Assembly (NCBI RefSeq): GCF_041346945.1
Contig: NZ_CP166850.1
Coordinates: 8,416,501 to 8,480,500 of the forward strand
DNA length: 64,000 nt
Direction of reading: 5' to 3'
Origin: Amycolatopsis sp. cg9
GTDB lineage: Bacteria > Actinomycetota > Actinomycetes > Mycobacteriales > Pseudonocardiaceae
The position numbers and the translations under genes are program-made. The notes under the pieces are model-generated. The model saw only the letters and a list, made by a program, of their open reading frames with translations, was not told the DNA's origin and searched no databases. Below are positions 48,001-56,588 of the stretch, piece after piece; positions within the stretch are counted from its first letter, which is position 1; each line of letters opens with the position of its first letter.

Positions 48001-48977
48001 TGCGGCAGCCCGGCGGTGGCCGGGTGCTGCGCGTCGAGGACGTCGACCACGGCCTGCTGCGGCGCCGGCTCGGGCGGCGGCGGGGTCGTCGAGGTGTCCT
48101 TGAACAGCTTGAGGTCGGCGAGCTGGATGATCGGTTCACCGGCGTTCGCGGTGATGTTCAGCCGGTAGTTCGCGTACGCCGTGGTGTTGGCGAAGGTGAA
48201 CGTCCGGGTCTGGAACGGATCGGTGAACACCTCGTTCGCCCGCGTGTCCAGGTCGGTCCACGTGGCCCCGTCGGCGGAGCCCTGCAGGGTCCAGTTCTTC
48301 GGGTTCCGGCCCGGGAAGTCGTTCGCCGACACCAGCGAGTAGCTGCTGACCGCGACCGGCGCCGCCATCTTGTAGGCCGCCCAGCCGGTGGTGGCGAACG
48401 TCAGCCACTTGGTGTTCTCGTTGTTGTCGGCCAGCTTTTCCTTGGTTTCGTTCGGCGGGTTCTCCCCGCTCGCCGTCACCGCCGCGACCGCCTCGGGCGT
48501 GGGCCGCGCCCCGATCGGCCGCGCGCCGATCAGGCCGGTGAACCACTGGGACGAGTCCTGTGCGCGGGCGGCGTCGGAGATGCCGAGGAACCCGCCGCCG
48601 GCCTTCATGTACGCCTGCAGCGCGCCTTCCTGGTCACGGCTGAGCGTGATGCCCTGTGCGGACAGGTAGACGACACCGCGGTAGCGGGCCAGGTTCGCGG
48701 CGCTGAACACGGCGGGGTCCGAAGACGCCGTCACCGTGATGCCGTTGTCCGTGCCCAGCCTCGCGATCGCGTCGGCCGCGCGCAGCACGGGGTCCTTCTG
48801 ATCCGCCGCCGCGCCGTGGAAGACCAGCACGTTGACGGGCACGTTCACCGCGGCGGGCGCGGCCTGCGCCACCGGCATCGTGATCAGCGGGGCCCCGGCC
48901 GCCAGGACCGAGCCGATGGCGAGCACGAGCGCCCCGCGCCTTCCGAACCACCGTTTTCTCATAGCTCCCGTCCTCAT
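45015..48977 (-). CDS. Giant secreted ThuA / F5-8C / sorbosone-dehydrogenase / PKD / DUF1080 protein
   Basis: 1320 residues with an N-terminal export signal (WFGRRGALVLAIGSVLAAGA...). Domains in order: ThuA-like (about 45-165, resuming near 310-415), an F5/8-type C discoidin-like domain (176-293), a six-bladed glucose/sorbosone dehydrogenase propeller (about 422-932; GEPHGLTIAPDGKVFYIG, HSCCHAGGGMAFDKDGNLYV), PKD (955-1010; YRWEFGDGS), a Cys-containing module (1017-1098) and a DUF1080 lectin-like beta domain (1100-1320; YEALFDGT). Propellers of this type oxidise sugars using PQQ. It should act on carbohydrate outside the cell. ATG 48977 overlaps the multicopper oxidase stop. Confidence 0.82.
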   Translation of the reverse strand: MRTGAMRKRWFGRRGALVLAIGSVLAAGAPLITMPVAQAAPAAVNVPVNVLVFHGAAADQKDPVLRAADAIARLGTDNGITVTASSDPAVFSAANLARYRGVVYLSAQGITLSRDQEGALQAYMKAGGGFLGISDAARAQDSSQWFTGLIGARPIGARPTPEAVAAVTASGENPPNETKEKLADNNENTKWLTFATTGWAAYKMAAPVAVSSYSLVSANDFPGRNPKNWTLQGSADGATWTDLDTRANEVFTDPFQTRTFTFANTTAYANYRLNITANAGEPIIQLADLKLFKDTSTTPPPPEPAPQQAVVDVLDAQHPATAGLPQNWTRTDRWLNWETNPVGTVHTVAQVEEKGYNPGVGANGAFHPISWCRDYDGGRSFYTGMGRTEGSYGEDQFRKHLLGALRWTTGMVRGDCQAGIAANYKVERLTGKNAAGQLDQIGEPHGLTIAPDGKVFYIGKAACPTGPVVSWDDPNVGLGCGTIHQWDPVTKKVKLLTTLRVMGNRGSGDELVKNEEGLLGITLDPKFTENGWFYAYWMPHESIDRDKRIGKRTISRFTYNATAQTIDQATRKDLLSWDVQIHSCCHAGGGMAFDKDGNLYVGSGDNNSSGGSNGYSGNNWTLDYKGLSFQDARRTAGNTNDLGGKILRIHPEANGTYTIPAGNLFPNGPADKTRPEIYVMGVRNISRLQIDPVHNWMTAGWVGPDASSPSPELGPAKYETATIITEAGNHGWPYCMGNRQPYRDRSSTNAAELTGWYDCDNPVNTSPRNTGLVNLPPIKDNMIWYSPDGGGPVFPKRPGSSIPTYVAADATYTQPYLRGGGQAVMSGPTYHRSLVNTNSGVAWPAYWDNKWFIGDESNAQNRVAVTVDPAGVPTHQPPVFAETFRQIIPGGSGDTRVQSWMDAKFGPDGALYVLDYGNGFFSLDANQKLLKISYTGGAPTPAPAATSTMVQNKALTAAFTGSKSGGVSYRWEFGDGSVSTQADPRHTYPRTGIFTAKLTVTYANGEAVTTRTAVNVGCVVADPSPVVTLGDSITKVVNRNAGGGCTVDDFIDDEGVWTTHAAFVNHVGQATETLSDLGVLNDAEVAELNAAAEASPIGKPGTTGYEALFDGTAASLRAWEQAPSGQFALQPDGSIRAGGGLGMLWYAQRQFGDFSVKVQFKDIAPEGYRANSGVFVRFPDPRTPLDQRPPGSCGTVGSARTSQAWVAIYCGHEIQIYDGDTGEPQKTGSVYNFDPRPLDQAGARPKGTWNEYEIKVVGQHYTMIRNGVVINEFDNTPGQQSSRAGDPPTDLRQFVSGFIGLQNHSDNDLIEFRNIRVRQL

Positions 48978-49951
48978 GCGTGCGTCCGTCCATCCGGGCT
49001 CATGTCGTGCCCGGAATGGTCATGCAGCTTGAACCGGTCGATCGCTTCCTGCGCCCCGTCGGGCAGGCTGCCGTCGGCGTTGCGGACCAGGAACAGGCCC
49101 ACCATCCCGCCGTCGGAATGGGTCTGGACGTGGCAGTGGTACATCCACGCCCCCGGCCCGACGCCCTCGCCGGCGATCACCTGGAAGCCGAAGGAGCTGC
49201 CGGGGTCGAGGTTCTTGTTGTCGACGGTGGCAGCGTTGTCAGCGGCGCCGCTGAGCATCCCGGTGCGGGTGTCGGCCCAGCGGTGCGCGTGCAGGTGGAA
49301 CGTGTGCGGCAGGCTGCCGTACCCGATGCAGACCCACTCGACGCGCTCGCCGAGGCGGGCCTCGAGGATCGGCGTGTCGGGCGCCATCTTGTGGTTGATC
49401 ATCATCTCGTTGAACACGACGGTGTACTGCCGGCTGGGCAGCAGGTCGCCGCGCTTGCGCACGATCAGCCCGCCGTAGAGCCCCCGGGCGAGGCCGGCGG
49501 TGCCGTGGTCGGTGCCCATCGCGTGGTCGTGGTAGTGCCAGTAGCCGGCGTTGCCCGGCATCCAGAACCCGCCGCCCGCGTCGTACCGGGCCCGCGTTTT
49601 CCACGTGTAGGTCCGGGTTTCGCCCGGCTTGTTGAACGACGCGTTGAGCGGGGCGCCGTCGGACCCGGTGTCGTAGTTGACGCCGTGCGGGTGGATCGAC
49701 AGCCGCTGGTCGGTCCGGTTGACCAGTTCGATCTCGAGGGTGTCGCCCTCGTAGATCTCCAGCAGCGGCCCGGGGATGGTGGCCTTGCCCGGTTCGAGGC
49801 CGTAGCCGTAGAGGCCGCCGGGCAGGGCTTCGGCGTAGATGGTGATCTGGCGGTTCAAGCCCGCCGCGAAGGCCGAATCGGCCATCCCGACCGCGGGCAC
49901 GAGGACGCCCGCGGCGGTTCCGGCCAGCATCGACCGACGTGACACTCGCAT
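48974..49951 (-). CDS. Tat-exported two-domain multicopper oxidase (small-laccase-like)
   Basis: 325 residues. The Tat signal is MRVSRRSMLAGTAAGVLVP with its twin arginine. All copper motifs are visible: HPHG (near 87), WHYHDHA (near 139), PHTFHLHAH (near 216) and HCHVQTHSDGGM (near 270), which together provide a type 1 site and the trinuclear cluster. Length fits the two-domain laccases that work as trimers. Substrates would be phenols or a protein partner, with O2 reduced to water. A His-rich C-terminus (LHDHSGHDMSPDG) may bind extra copper. It overlaps the giant dehydrogenase gene and is near the cupredoxin gene, so a shared extracellular redox function is plausible. Confidence 0.85.
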   Translation of the reverse strand: MRVSRRSMLAGTAAGVLVPAVGMADSAFAAGLNRQITIYAEALPGGLYGYGLEPGKATIPGPLLEIYEGDTLEIELVNRTDQRLSIHPHGVNYDTGSDGAPLNASFNKPGETRTYTWKTRARYDAGGGFWMPGNAGYWHYHDHAMGTDHGTAGLARGLYGGLIVRKRGDLLPSRQYTVVFNEMMINHKMAPDTPILEARLGERVEWVCIGYGSLPHTFHLHAHRWADTRTGMLSGAADNAATVDNKNLDPGSSFGFQVIAGEGVGPGAWMYHCHVQTHSDGGMVGLFLVRNADGSLPDGAQEAIDRFKLHDHSGHDMSPDGRTHA

Positions 49952-49970
49952 GCGACTTTCCCCCGGGGTC

Positions 49971-50825
49971 TCAGAAACGCACGGTGCGGAGGTACTCGAA
50001 CCCGACCTTGGCGGTGTTCAGCGGGTCGGTGGGCTGGTCGTGCTCGACGATGTATTCGCCGATGTTGTGGCAGGACGCGGCGAAGATGCGCGGGAAGTTG
50101 ATGACACCCGCGCCGGGGTCGACCATCTGCCCGTCCGCGGTCCGGTCCTTGACGTGGTACTGCCTCACGCGCGGGTAGTTGCGCCGGAACAGCTCGACCG
50201 GGTCCGCGCCGCCGTTCACCGCCCAGAACAGGTCGATTTCCAGGTGCACGAGCCGCTTGTCCGTCTTCGCGGTGAGCACGTCGTAGGGCACGACGCCGCC
50301 GATCGGGGCGAATTCGTGGTCGTGGTTGTGGTAGCCGAGCTTCAGGCCGGCCTTCTTGAAGGCGACCGCGGCGGTGTTCATGCGGCCCGCGAACGCCTCC
50401 CACTCGGCGATGGTGCCGAAATTCGCGTACGGCACGACGACGGAGCGGTTGCCGAGGACCTTGGCGTCGGCGATCGTCTGGTTCAGGTCGCCGTCGATGC
50501 CGACGTGCGTCGAGGAGGCCTCGATGTGGTTGCGGTCGAGGATGGCGCGGAACTCGGCGGCGCTGCGGCCGTAGGTGCCGGCCAGCTCGACCTTCCGGTA
50601 GCCGATGTCGGCCAGCGCGGACAGCGTGCCTTCGGGATCGTTCTGCAGGAGCGACCGCAGGGAGTAGAGCTGGATGCTGATCTTGTCGAGCGGGATGCGC
50701 TGCCGGGCTTGGGTGGCGTCCGCGGAACCGGGTAGCGCGATCGCTGCCGCCCCCACCGTGAGGGCCGCTGTCGCCACGTTCAGGAACGTCCGTCGGGAGT
50801 GCTGCTCAGCTTCATGACCGCACAT
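49971..50825 (-). CDS. Tat-signal sugar isomerase/epimerase-like TIM barrel
   Basis: 284 residues. The start has a Tat signal (SRRTFLNVATAALTVGAAAI). The rest is a xylose-isomerase-like TIM barrel: ISIQLYSLRSLL, ELAGTYGRSAAEF, STHVGIDGDLN, KLGYHNHDHEFAP (metal-ligand region), VHLEIDLFWAVNGGADP and YHVKDRT. Such enzymes isomerise or epimerise ketoses or their derivatives with a divalent metal. Export is unusual for the family and would match the other exported proteins in this locus. Twelve bases separate it from the second isomerase-like gene. Confidence 0.8.
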   Translation of the reverse strand: MCGHEAEQHSRRTFLNVATAALTVGAAAIALPGSADATQARQRIPLDKISIQLYSLRSLLQNDPEGTLSALADIGYRKVELAGTYGRSAAEFRAILDRNHIEASSTHVGIDGDLNQTIADAKVLGNRSVVVPYANFGTIAEWEAFAGRMNTAAVAFKKAGLKLGYHNHDHEFAPIGGVVPYDVLTAKTDKRLVHLEIDLFWAVNGGADPVELFRRNYPRVRQYHVKDRTADGQMVDPGAGVINFPRIFAASCHNIGEYIVEHDQPTDPLNTAKVGFEYLRTVRF

Positions 50826-50834
50826 GGAACTCCC

Positions 50835-51839
50835 TCATCTCTGGTTGCTGAAAGCCGCGTCGAAAGCCGCCGACGGCTGGTCGAACAGGTGCTCGCGCAG
50901 GTACTTCACCGCCTCCGCCGCGCCACGGAGCCGGTCCATCCCGGCGTCTTCCCACTCCACCGAGATCGGGCCGGTGTAGCCGATCGAATTCAGCGCCCGG
51001 AAGCAGTCCTCCCACGGGACGTCGCCGTGGCCGACGGACACGAAGTCCCAGCCCCGCCGCGGATCCGCCCAGGCCAGGTGCGAGCCGAGCCGTCCGTTGC
51101 GGCCGTCGAAGCGCTTGCGGGTGTCCTTGCAGTCGACGTGGTAGATCCGGTCGGCGAAGTCGAGGATGAACCCGACCGGGTCGAGGTCCTGCCAGACGAA
51201 GTGCGACGGGTCCCAGTTCAGCCCGAACGCCGGCCGGTGGTCCACGGCTTCGAGCGCGCGCTTGGTCGTCCAGTAGTCGTACGCGATCTCCGACGGGTGG
51301 ACCTCGTGCGCGAACCGGACGCCGACCTCGTCGAAGACGTCGAGGATCGGGTGCCAGCGACGGGCGAAGTCCGCGTAACCGTCATCGATGTCATCGCGCG
51401 TGACCGGCGGGAACATCGCCACGTACTTCCAGATCTTCGACCCCGTGAAGCCGATGACGGTGTCCACGCCGAGCTTCGCGGCGGCCCGCGCGGTGTCGGC
51501 CATTTCGGCCGCCGCCCGCTGCCGGACGCCCTCGGGTTCGCCGTCGCCCCAGATGCGGGACGGGAGGATCGCGCGGTGCCGGGCGTCGATCGGGTCGTCG
51601 CAGACGGCCTGCCCGACGAGGTGGTTGGAGATCGCCCACACCTTGAGGCCGTGCTCGGCCAGCAGCGCCAGCCGCGCCGGCACGTAGTCCGGCTCGGCCA
51701 GCGCGCGGTCGACCTCGAAGTGGTCGCCCGAGCAAGCGATTTCCAGGCCGTCGTAACCCCAGTCGGCGGCGAGCTTGCAGACCTCCGTGAACGGCAGGTC
51801 CGCCCACTGGCCGGTGAACAGCGTGACGGGACGGCTCAT
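50835..51839 (-). CDS. Cytoplasmic sugar phosphate isomerase/epimerase-like protein
   Basis: 334 residues of a xylose-isomerase-like TIM barrel: [91 protein letters not shown] and YHVDCKDT. Glu and His residues in these strands are suitable metal ligands. It should isomerise or epimerise a sugar or sugar acid inside the cell, working with the adjacent Gfo/Idh/MocA dehydrogenase, a pairing typical of inositol-like or keto-sugar catabolism. ATG 51839 follows GGAGGAGGGG and overlaps the dehydrogenase stop (ATGA). Confidence 0.85.
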   Translation of the reverse strand: MSRPVTLFTGQWADLPFTEVCKLAADWGYDGLEIACSGDHFEVDRALAEPDYVPARLALLAEHGLKVWAISNHLVGQAVCDDPIDARHRAILPSRIWGDGEPEGVRQRAAAEMADTARAAAKLGVDTVIGFTGSKIWKYVAMFPPVTRDDIDDGYADFARRWHPILDVFDEVGVRFAHEVHPSEIAYDYWTTKRALEAVDHRPAFGLNWDPSHFVWQDLDPVGFILDFADRIYHVDCKDTRKRFDGRNGRLGSHLAWADPRRGWDFVSVGHGDVPWEDCFRALNSIGYTGPISVEWEDAGMDRLRGAAEAVKYLREHLFDQPSAAFDAAFSNQR

Positions 51840-52984
51840 TTCCCCTCCTCCACCGCGGTCCAGGACGCATCGGCCGCCGCGCTCTGCTCGACGGCGTCCA
51901 GCACGCGCTGGACACGCAGGCCGTCGTCGAAGCTCGGCGCGGGGTCGGTGCCCGCGCCGATGGCGTCCAGCAGGTCCGCGACCTCGTGGGTGAACGTGTG
52001 CTCGTAGCCGAGCAGGTGGCCCGGCGGCCACCACGCGCCGACGTACGGGTGCTGCGGCTCGGTGACGAGGATGCGGCGGAACCCGGCTTCGGTGCCGGTG
52101 CCCTCGTACCACTGGAGTTCGTTCATCGCCTCGAAGTCGAACGCCAGGCTCGCCTTCGAGCCGTTGACCTCCAGCCGCATCGCGTTCTTGCGGCCCAGCG
52201 CGAACCGGGTCGCTTCGAAGGTCGCCACCGCTCCGCCGGACAGCCGCGCGAGGAACAGCGCGGTGTCGTCGACCGTCACGTCGTCCGTCCCGCCGTTCTC
52301 GGCGGGCCGCTGCTTGACGAAGGTGTTCGTCAGCGCCGAGACGCCGGTGATCAGCTCGCCGGTGACGAACTGGGCCGCGTCGACGATGTGCGCGCCCAGG
52401 TCGCCGAGCGCCCCCGACCCGGCGGATTCCCTGCGGAGCCGCCAGGTCATCGGCGCTTCCGGGTCGGACAGCCAGTCCTGCAGGTACGCCGACCGCACGT
52501 GCCGGATCTCGCCGAGCGCCCCGCTCGCCACCAGCTTCCTGGCGTGCGCGAGCGCGGGCACCCGGCGGTAGTTGAACGCGACCATGGACCGGACCCCGCG
52601 GTCACGGGCCCGCCGGGCCGCCTCGGCCATCGCTTCGGCCTCGGCGACCGAGTTGGCGAGCGGCTTCTCGCACAGCACGTGCTTCCCTGCTTCCAGCGCG
52701 GCGATCGCGATCGCCGCGTGACTGTCCCCCGGCGTGCAGACGTCGACCAGGCCGACGTCGTCGCGCTCGACGAGCTTCCGCCAGTCCGTCTCGACGGCCT
52801 CCCAGCCGAACTTGTCCGCCGCGGCCTTGGCCCGGGCCTCGTCCCGGCCGCCGAGGACGGCGAGTCGCGGCACCAGCGGTGGGTCGAAGAACCGGTGGAC
52901 GCTGCGCCAGGCGTGCGAATGCACCGCACCCATGAACGCGTGGCCCACCATCCCGATCCCGATGGTTTCCCGTGCCGGGCTCAT
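51836..52984 (-). CDS. Gfo/Idh/MocA-family NAD(P)-dependent sugar dehydrogenase
   Basis: 382 residues. The Rossmann start is [20 protein letters not shown], with the characteristic [20 protein letters not shown] and [11 protein letters not shown] (catalytic Lys). [19 protein letters not shown] in the C-terminal domain provides the conserved Asp and His. It should oxidise a sugar, inositol or derivative at a ring hydroxyl. ATG 52984 follows AGGAGGGG. It is tightly coupled to the isomerase gene downstream and lies 32 bp below the binding-protein gene, so imported sugar is probably passed to it. Confidence 0.9.
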   Translation of the reverse strand: MSPARETIGIGMVGHAFMGAVHSHAWRSVHRFFDPPLVPRLAVLGGRDEARAKAAADKFGWEAVETDWRKLVERDDVGLVDVCTPGDSHAAIAIAALEAGKHVLCEKPLANSVAEAEAMAEAARRARDRGVRSMVAFNYRRVPALAHARKLVASGALGEIRHVRSAYLQDWLSDPEAPMTWRLRRESAGSGALGDLGAHIVDAAQFVTGELITGVSALTNTFVKQRPAENGGTDDVTVDDTALFLARLSGGAVATFEATRFALGRKNAMRLEVNGSKASLAFDFEAMNELQWYEGTGTEAGFRRILVTEPQHPYVGAWWPPGHLLGYEHTFTHEVADLLDAIGAGTDPAPSFDDGLRVQRVLDAVEQSAAADASWTAVEEGK

Positions 52985-53016
52985 ACCCCTCCTTTGGTCT
53001 GGCGAAAAAAGTCCGG

Positions 53017-54072
53017 TCAGGAATCGAAGCCGACGTCGAGGTACTGGTCGACGTTCTCCTTGGTGACCACTGCGGAGTACGTGGTGATCTCGGCCGGGAT
53101 GTCGTGCTCGGCGAGGTCGCCGATCCCCTTGGCCTGCCCGAGCAGCCGGGCGAGCGCGACCGCCGTCGAGGCCATCGACGGGCTGTAGAGCACGGTCGCC
53201 TTGATCGGCGACGAGTCGGCCTTGATCAGGTTCATCATGTTCTTCGAGCCGGCGCCGCCGACCATGATGAACTCCTTGCGGCCCGCGGTGTCGATCGCGG
53301 CGTTGACGCCGATGCCCTGGTCGTCGTCGTGGTTCCACAGCGCGTCCAGCTTGGGCGCGCCCTGGAGCAGGTTCGCGGTCTGCTGCTCACCGGACTCCGA
53401 CGTGAACTGCGCCGAGACCCGCGGGCCGACCTTGAAGCCGCTGCGCCCCAGCGCGTCCGCGAAGCCCTTGCTGCGTTCCTGGGTCAGCGGCAGCGAGTCG
53501 ATCCCGGCGACCTCGCCGATGACCGGGTTGGCGACGTTCTTCTTCTTGAGCTCGGCGGCGATGTAGTTGCCCGCGTTGACGCCCATCCGGTAGTTGTCGC
53601 CGCCGATCCACGTCCGGTACGCCAGCGGCGTGTCGAAGACGCGGTCGAGGTTGATCACCGGGATGCCCGCGTCCATCGCCTGCTGGCCGACCGAGGTCAG
53701 CGCCTTGCCGTCGAAGGGCAGGATCACCAGCACGTCGACCTTGGCGTTGATCAGCGTCTCCACCTGGGAGATCTGCTGGTTGACGTCGTTGGTGCCCTCA
53801 GTGGCGTTGAACTTCACCTCGCTGAACTTCTGCGCCTGCGCCTTGGCGTTCTTGGTGATCGCCGCGATCCAGCCGTGGTCGGCGGCCGGCGCGGAGAAGC
53901 CGATGGTGACCGGCTTGCCCGGCTGGGCGTTGTTCCCGGCGTTGGCGACCGGCGCGTTGGACTCCGAGTTCGCGGGTGTGTTCGACGTGCAGCCGGCCAG
54001 CAGCGCGCCGGCGCCGACGGCGGCCCCGCCCAGCAGGAATCCCCGGCGGCCGAGGAAAGGTTGTTCGGCCAT
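53017..54072 (-). CDS. ABC sugar importer substrate-binding lipoprotein
   Basis: 351 residues. A twin-arginine-like start (GRRGFLLGGAAVGAGALLAGC) ends in a lipobox, so the mature protein is anchored by the cysteine on the outer face of the membrane. The body is a ribose-type periplasmic-binding fold: VTIGFSAPAADHGWIAAITK, INAKVDVLVILPFDGKALTS, GIPVINLDRVFD, DALWNHDDDQGIGVNAAID. Asp/Asn/Arg residues typical for sugar contact are present. The frame opens at 54084 but ATG 54072 is preceded by GGAGGTCAAC and is preferred. It works with the permease and ATPase genes just upstream. Confidence 0.9.
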   Translation of the reverse strand: MAEQPFLGRRGFLLGGAAVGAGALLAGCTSNTPANSESNAPVANAGNNAQPGKPVTIGFSAPAADHGWIAAITKNAKAQAQKFSEVKFNATEGTNDVNQQISQVETLINAKVDVLVILPFDGKALTSVGQQAMDAGIPVINLDRVFDTPLAYRTWIGGDNYRMGVNAGNYIAAELKKKNVANPVIGEVAGIDSLPLTQERSKGFADALGRSGFKVGPRVSAQFTSESGEQQTANLLQGAPKLDALWNHDDDQGIGVNAAIDTAGRKEFIMVGGAGSKNMMNLIKADSSPIKATVLYSPSMASTAVALARLLGQAKGIGDLAEHDIPAEITTYSAVVTKENVDQYLDVGFDS

Positions 54073-54093
54073 GTTGACCTCCATCGGTGGTGA

Positions 54094-55092
54094 CTAACTA
54101 CCGGTCCTGGCTTTCCTGGCCCGGAACTGCAAGAGCACGGCGAGCACGATGATCACGCCTTTGGCGATGTTCTGGATGTCGGTGTCCAGGTTGTTGAGCG
54201 TGAAGATGTTCGACAGCACCGTGAAGATCAGCACGCCGATGAGCGTGCCGATGAGCGAGCCGCGGCCACCGGTCAGCAGCGTGCCGCCGATGACCACCGC
54301 CGCGATCGCGTCGAGCTCGTAGAACATGCCGTTGGTCGACGCGCCCGCCGTCGTCCGCGCGACGACCATCAGCGCGGCGATCCCGCAGCACAGCCCGGCC
54401 ACGCCGTAGACGAGCGCGAGGTGCCGCTTGACGTTGATCCCGGCCAGCCGCGACGCCTCCGCGTTGCCGCCGACCGCGTACGTCCGGCGGCCGAACGTGG
54501 TGCGGTTGAGCACCACCCAGCCGACCGCGAACACCAGCGCGAACAGCCAGATCAGCGTCGGGATGCCGAGGAAGCCGCCGCGGAAGAACGCGAGGAAGTC
54601 CTGGTCGGCGACGACCTGGGTGCGGCGGCCGCTGATCCGCTCGGCGAGCCCGCGCGCCGAGACGTACATCGCCAGCGTCGCGATGAACGGCACGACCTTG
54701 CCGTAGGCGACGAGCACGCCGTTGATCAGCCCGCAGCCGAGGCCGACCGCGAGGCCGCAGATCACCATCACGAACGGCCCGTACGACTGCGTCGCCAGCG
54801 TCGTCAGCCAAACGCCGGCCAGGCCGACCATCGAGCCGACGGAGAGGTCGATGCCGCCGCTGATGATCACGAACGTCATCCCGACGCTGACCACGCCGAT
54901 CGCCGCGGCCAGCCGCAGGATCGTCGAGATGTTGCTTTCGGTGAAGAACAGTTCGGGCCGGGTGAACTGGCCGACCAGGCACAGCACGACGAGCACGCCG
55001 GCCAGCCCGAGCAGCCGCGGGTCGGCGGAGAAGGTGAACCGCCGCCGCTGCGCGGGAAGCGCTTCCTGTGGTGGTGCTTGGGTATCGGTCAT
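54094..55092 (-). CDS. ABC sugar importer permease (RbsC-like)
   Basis: 332 residues with about 8-10 hydrophobic helices. The family signatures VGMTFVIISGGIDLSVGSMVGL and GRRTYAVGGNAEASRLAGI (the coupling-helix region that contacts the ATPase) are both clear, as is TLLTGGRGSLIGTLIGVLIF. The protein forms a homodimeric channel for a monosaccharide. ATG 55092 overlaps the ATPase stop (ATGA). The N-terminus (MTDTQAPPQEALPAQRRRFT) is cytoplasmic. The sugar cannot be told from sequence; a ribose, xylose, inositol or related substrate is usual for this family. Confidence 0.92.
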   Translation of the reverse strand: MTDTQAPPQEALPAQRRRFTFSADPRLLGLAGVLVVLCLVGQFTRPELFFTESNISTILRLAAAIGVVSVGMTFVIISGGIDLSVGSMVGLAGVWLTTLATQSYGPFVMVICGLAVGLGCGLINGVLVAYGKVVPFIATLAMYVSARGLAERISGRRTQVVADQDFLAFFRGGFLGIPTLIWLFALVFAVGWVVLNRTTFGRRTYAVGGNAEASRLAGINVKRHLALVYGVAGLCCGIAALMVVARTTAGASTNGMFYELDAIAAVVIGGTLLTGGRGSLIGTLIGVLIFTVLSNIFTLNNLDTDIQNIAKGVIIVLAVLLQFRARKARTGS

Positions 55093-56588
55093 GCCGCGCT
55101 GCCCTCCAGGATCACGTCGAGCACCTCGGCCTCGGTCAGCTCGCCGGACGGCCGGTCGGCGAGGACGCGGCCCTCGCGCAGCACCAGCACCCGGTCGGAC
55201 AGCCCGAGCACCTCGGGGATTTCGCTGGACACCAGCACGATCGCCACGCCGGTCGCGGCCAGCTCGTCGATCAGCCGGTACAGCTCGGCGCGGGCACCGA
55301 CGTCGACGCCGCGCGTCGGCTCGTCGAGCAGCAGCACCCGGCACCCGCGGACCAGCCACCGCGCGAGCACGGCCTTCTGCTGGTTGCCGCCGGACAGCGT
55401 GCGGACGATCCGCCGGGGATCCGCGGGCCGCAGGTCGAGGCGGCGCAGGCTCGCGCCGGCGTCGTCCAGTTCCCGGGCGCGTTCGGTGAAGCCGAGCTTC
55501 GCGTAGCGGCCGAGGCTGGCCAGGGTCACGTTGTGCACCACCGGCAGGTCCAGCAGGAGGCCCTGGCTCTTGCGTTCCTCCGGCGCGAGGCCGATCCCGG
55601 CCTTGACGGCGGCTCGGACGTTGCCGGTGCTCAGGGGTTTTCCTCGCACGGCGACGGTGCCGCGGTCGGCCTTGCGCGCGCCGAAGATCGTCTCCAGGAG
55701 CTCGCTGCGGCCGGAGCCGACCAGCCCGGCGATGCCGACGACTTCCCCGGCGTGGACGGTGAAGCTCACGTCCTCGAACTCGCCCTCGCGGGAGAGGTGC
55801 TCGACTTCGAGGGCCGTCTCCGGCCTGGCGTGGCCGTCGTGACGCGGCCCGAAGACGGTCTCGACCTTGCGCCCGGCCATCAGCGCGACCAGGTCGGCGG
55901 TCGGCGTCGCGGCGGCGTCGAGGCCGGTGCCGACGGTCCGGCCGTCCTTCAGCACGGTCACCCGGTGCCCGATCCGGCGCAGTTCTTCGAGCCGGTGCGA
56001 GATGTAGACGACCGCGACGCCGTCCGCGGTGAGCTCGCCGACGATGCGGAAGAGGTTGTCGACCTCCGCACCGGCCAGTGCGGCGGTCGGTTCGTCCATC
56101 ACGAGCAGCCGGGCGTCGTGGGCCAGCGCGCGGGCCATCGACACCAGCTGCTGCCCGGCGGCGGAGAGCCTGCCGACTTCGGTCGACGGCCGGATGCCGG
56201 GGTGCCCCAGCCGCGTCATCAGCCGGGCGGCTTCGTCGCGGGCCTGCGAGAGCCGCGTGAACCCGAAGCGGGCGCGTTCGTGGCCGAGGAAGATGTTGTC
56301 CGCCACCGAAAGCCCGGGCACCAGGTCGAGTTCCTGGTACATGGTGGCGATGCCCAGCCGCAGCGCGTCGACCGGCGAGCCGAGCGTCACGGGTTCGCCC
56401 TGCCACGTGATCTCCCCGGTGTCGGGCTGGTGCGCGCCGGCGAGGACCTTGATGAGCGTCGACTTGCCCGCGCCGTTCTGCCCGAGCAGGCAGTGCACCT
56501 CACCCGGTTCGACGTCGAAGTCGACGCCGTCGAGCGCGCGGACGCCGGGGAACGTCTTCACGATCCCGCGGACCGACAGCAGACTCAT
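55089..56588 (-). CDS. ABC sugar importer ATPase with two nucleotide-binding domains (RbsA-like)
   Basis: 499 residues, a tandem ATPase. The N-half has Walker A GQNGAGKSTL near residue 38, signature LSAAGQQLVSMARAL and Walker B LLVMDEPTAAL. The C-half has a degenerate Walker A (GLVGSGRSELL), signature LSGGNQQKAVLARWL and Walker B VLLLDEPTRGVD. This asymmetry is normal for the RbsA/MglA/XylG family. The N-half signature LSAAGQQ instead of LSxGxQQ is typical of the same group. It powers the adjacent permease. ATG 56588 overlaps the ROK regulator stop. Confidence 0.93.
   Translation of the reverse strand: MSLLSVRGIVKTFPGVRALDGVDFDVEPGEVHCLLGQNGAGKSTLIKVLAGAHQPDTGEITWQGEPVTLGSPVDALRLGIATMYQELDLVPGLSVADNIFLGHERARFGFTRLSQARDEAARLMTRLGHPGIRPSTEVGRLSAAGQQLVSMARALAHDARLLVMDEPTAALAGAEVDNLFRIVGELTADGVAVVYISHRLEELRRIGHRVTVLKDGRTVGTGLDAAATPTADLVALMAGRKVETVFGPRHDGHARPETALEVEHLSREGEFEDVSFTVHAGEVVGIAGLVGSGRSELLETIFGARKADRGTVAVRGKPLSTGNVRAAVKAGIGLAPEERKSQGLLLDLPVVHNVTLASLGRYAKLGFTERARELDDAGASLRRLDLRPADPRRIVRTLSGGNQQKAVLARWLVRGCRVLLLDEPTRGVDVGARAELYRLIDELAATGVAIVLVSSEIPEVLGLSDRVLVLREGRVLADRPSGELTEAEVLDVILEGSAA

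Noticed and set aside
44058..49478. An 1806-codon open frame on the plus strand across the secreted-protein genes
   Set aside because: It is antisense to three well-supported genes with clear domains. Its composition is Arg/Val/Gly/Asp-heavy without domain patterns, as expected from reading high-GC codons in reverse.
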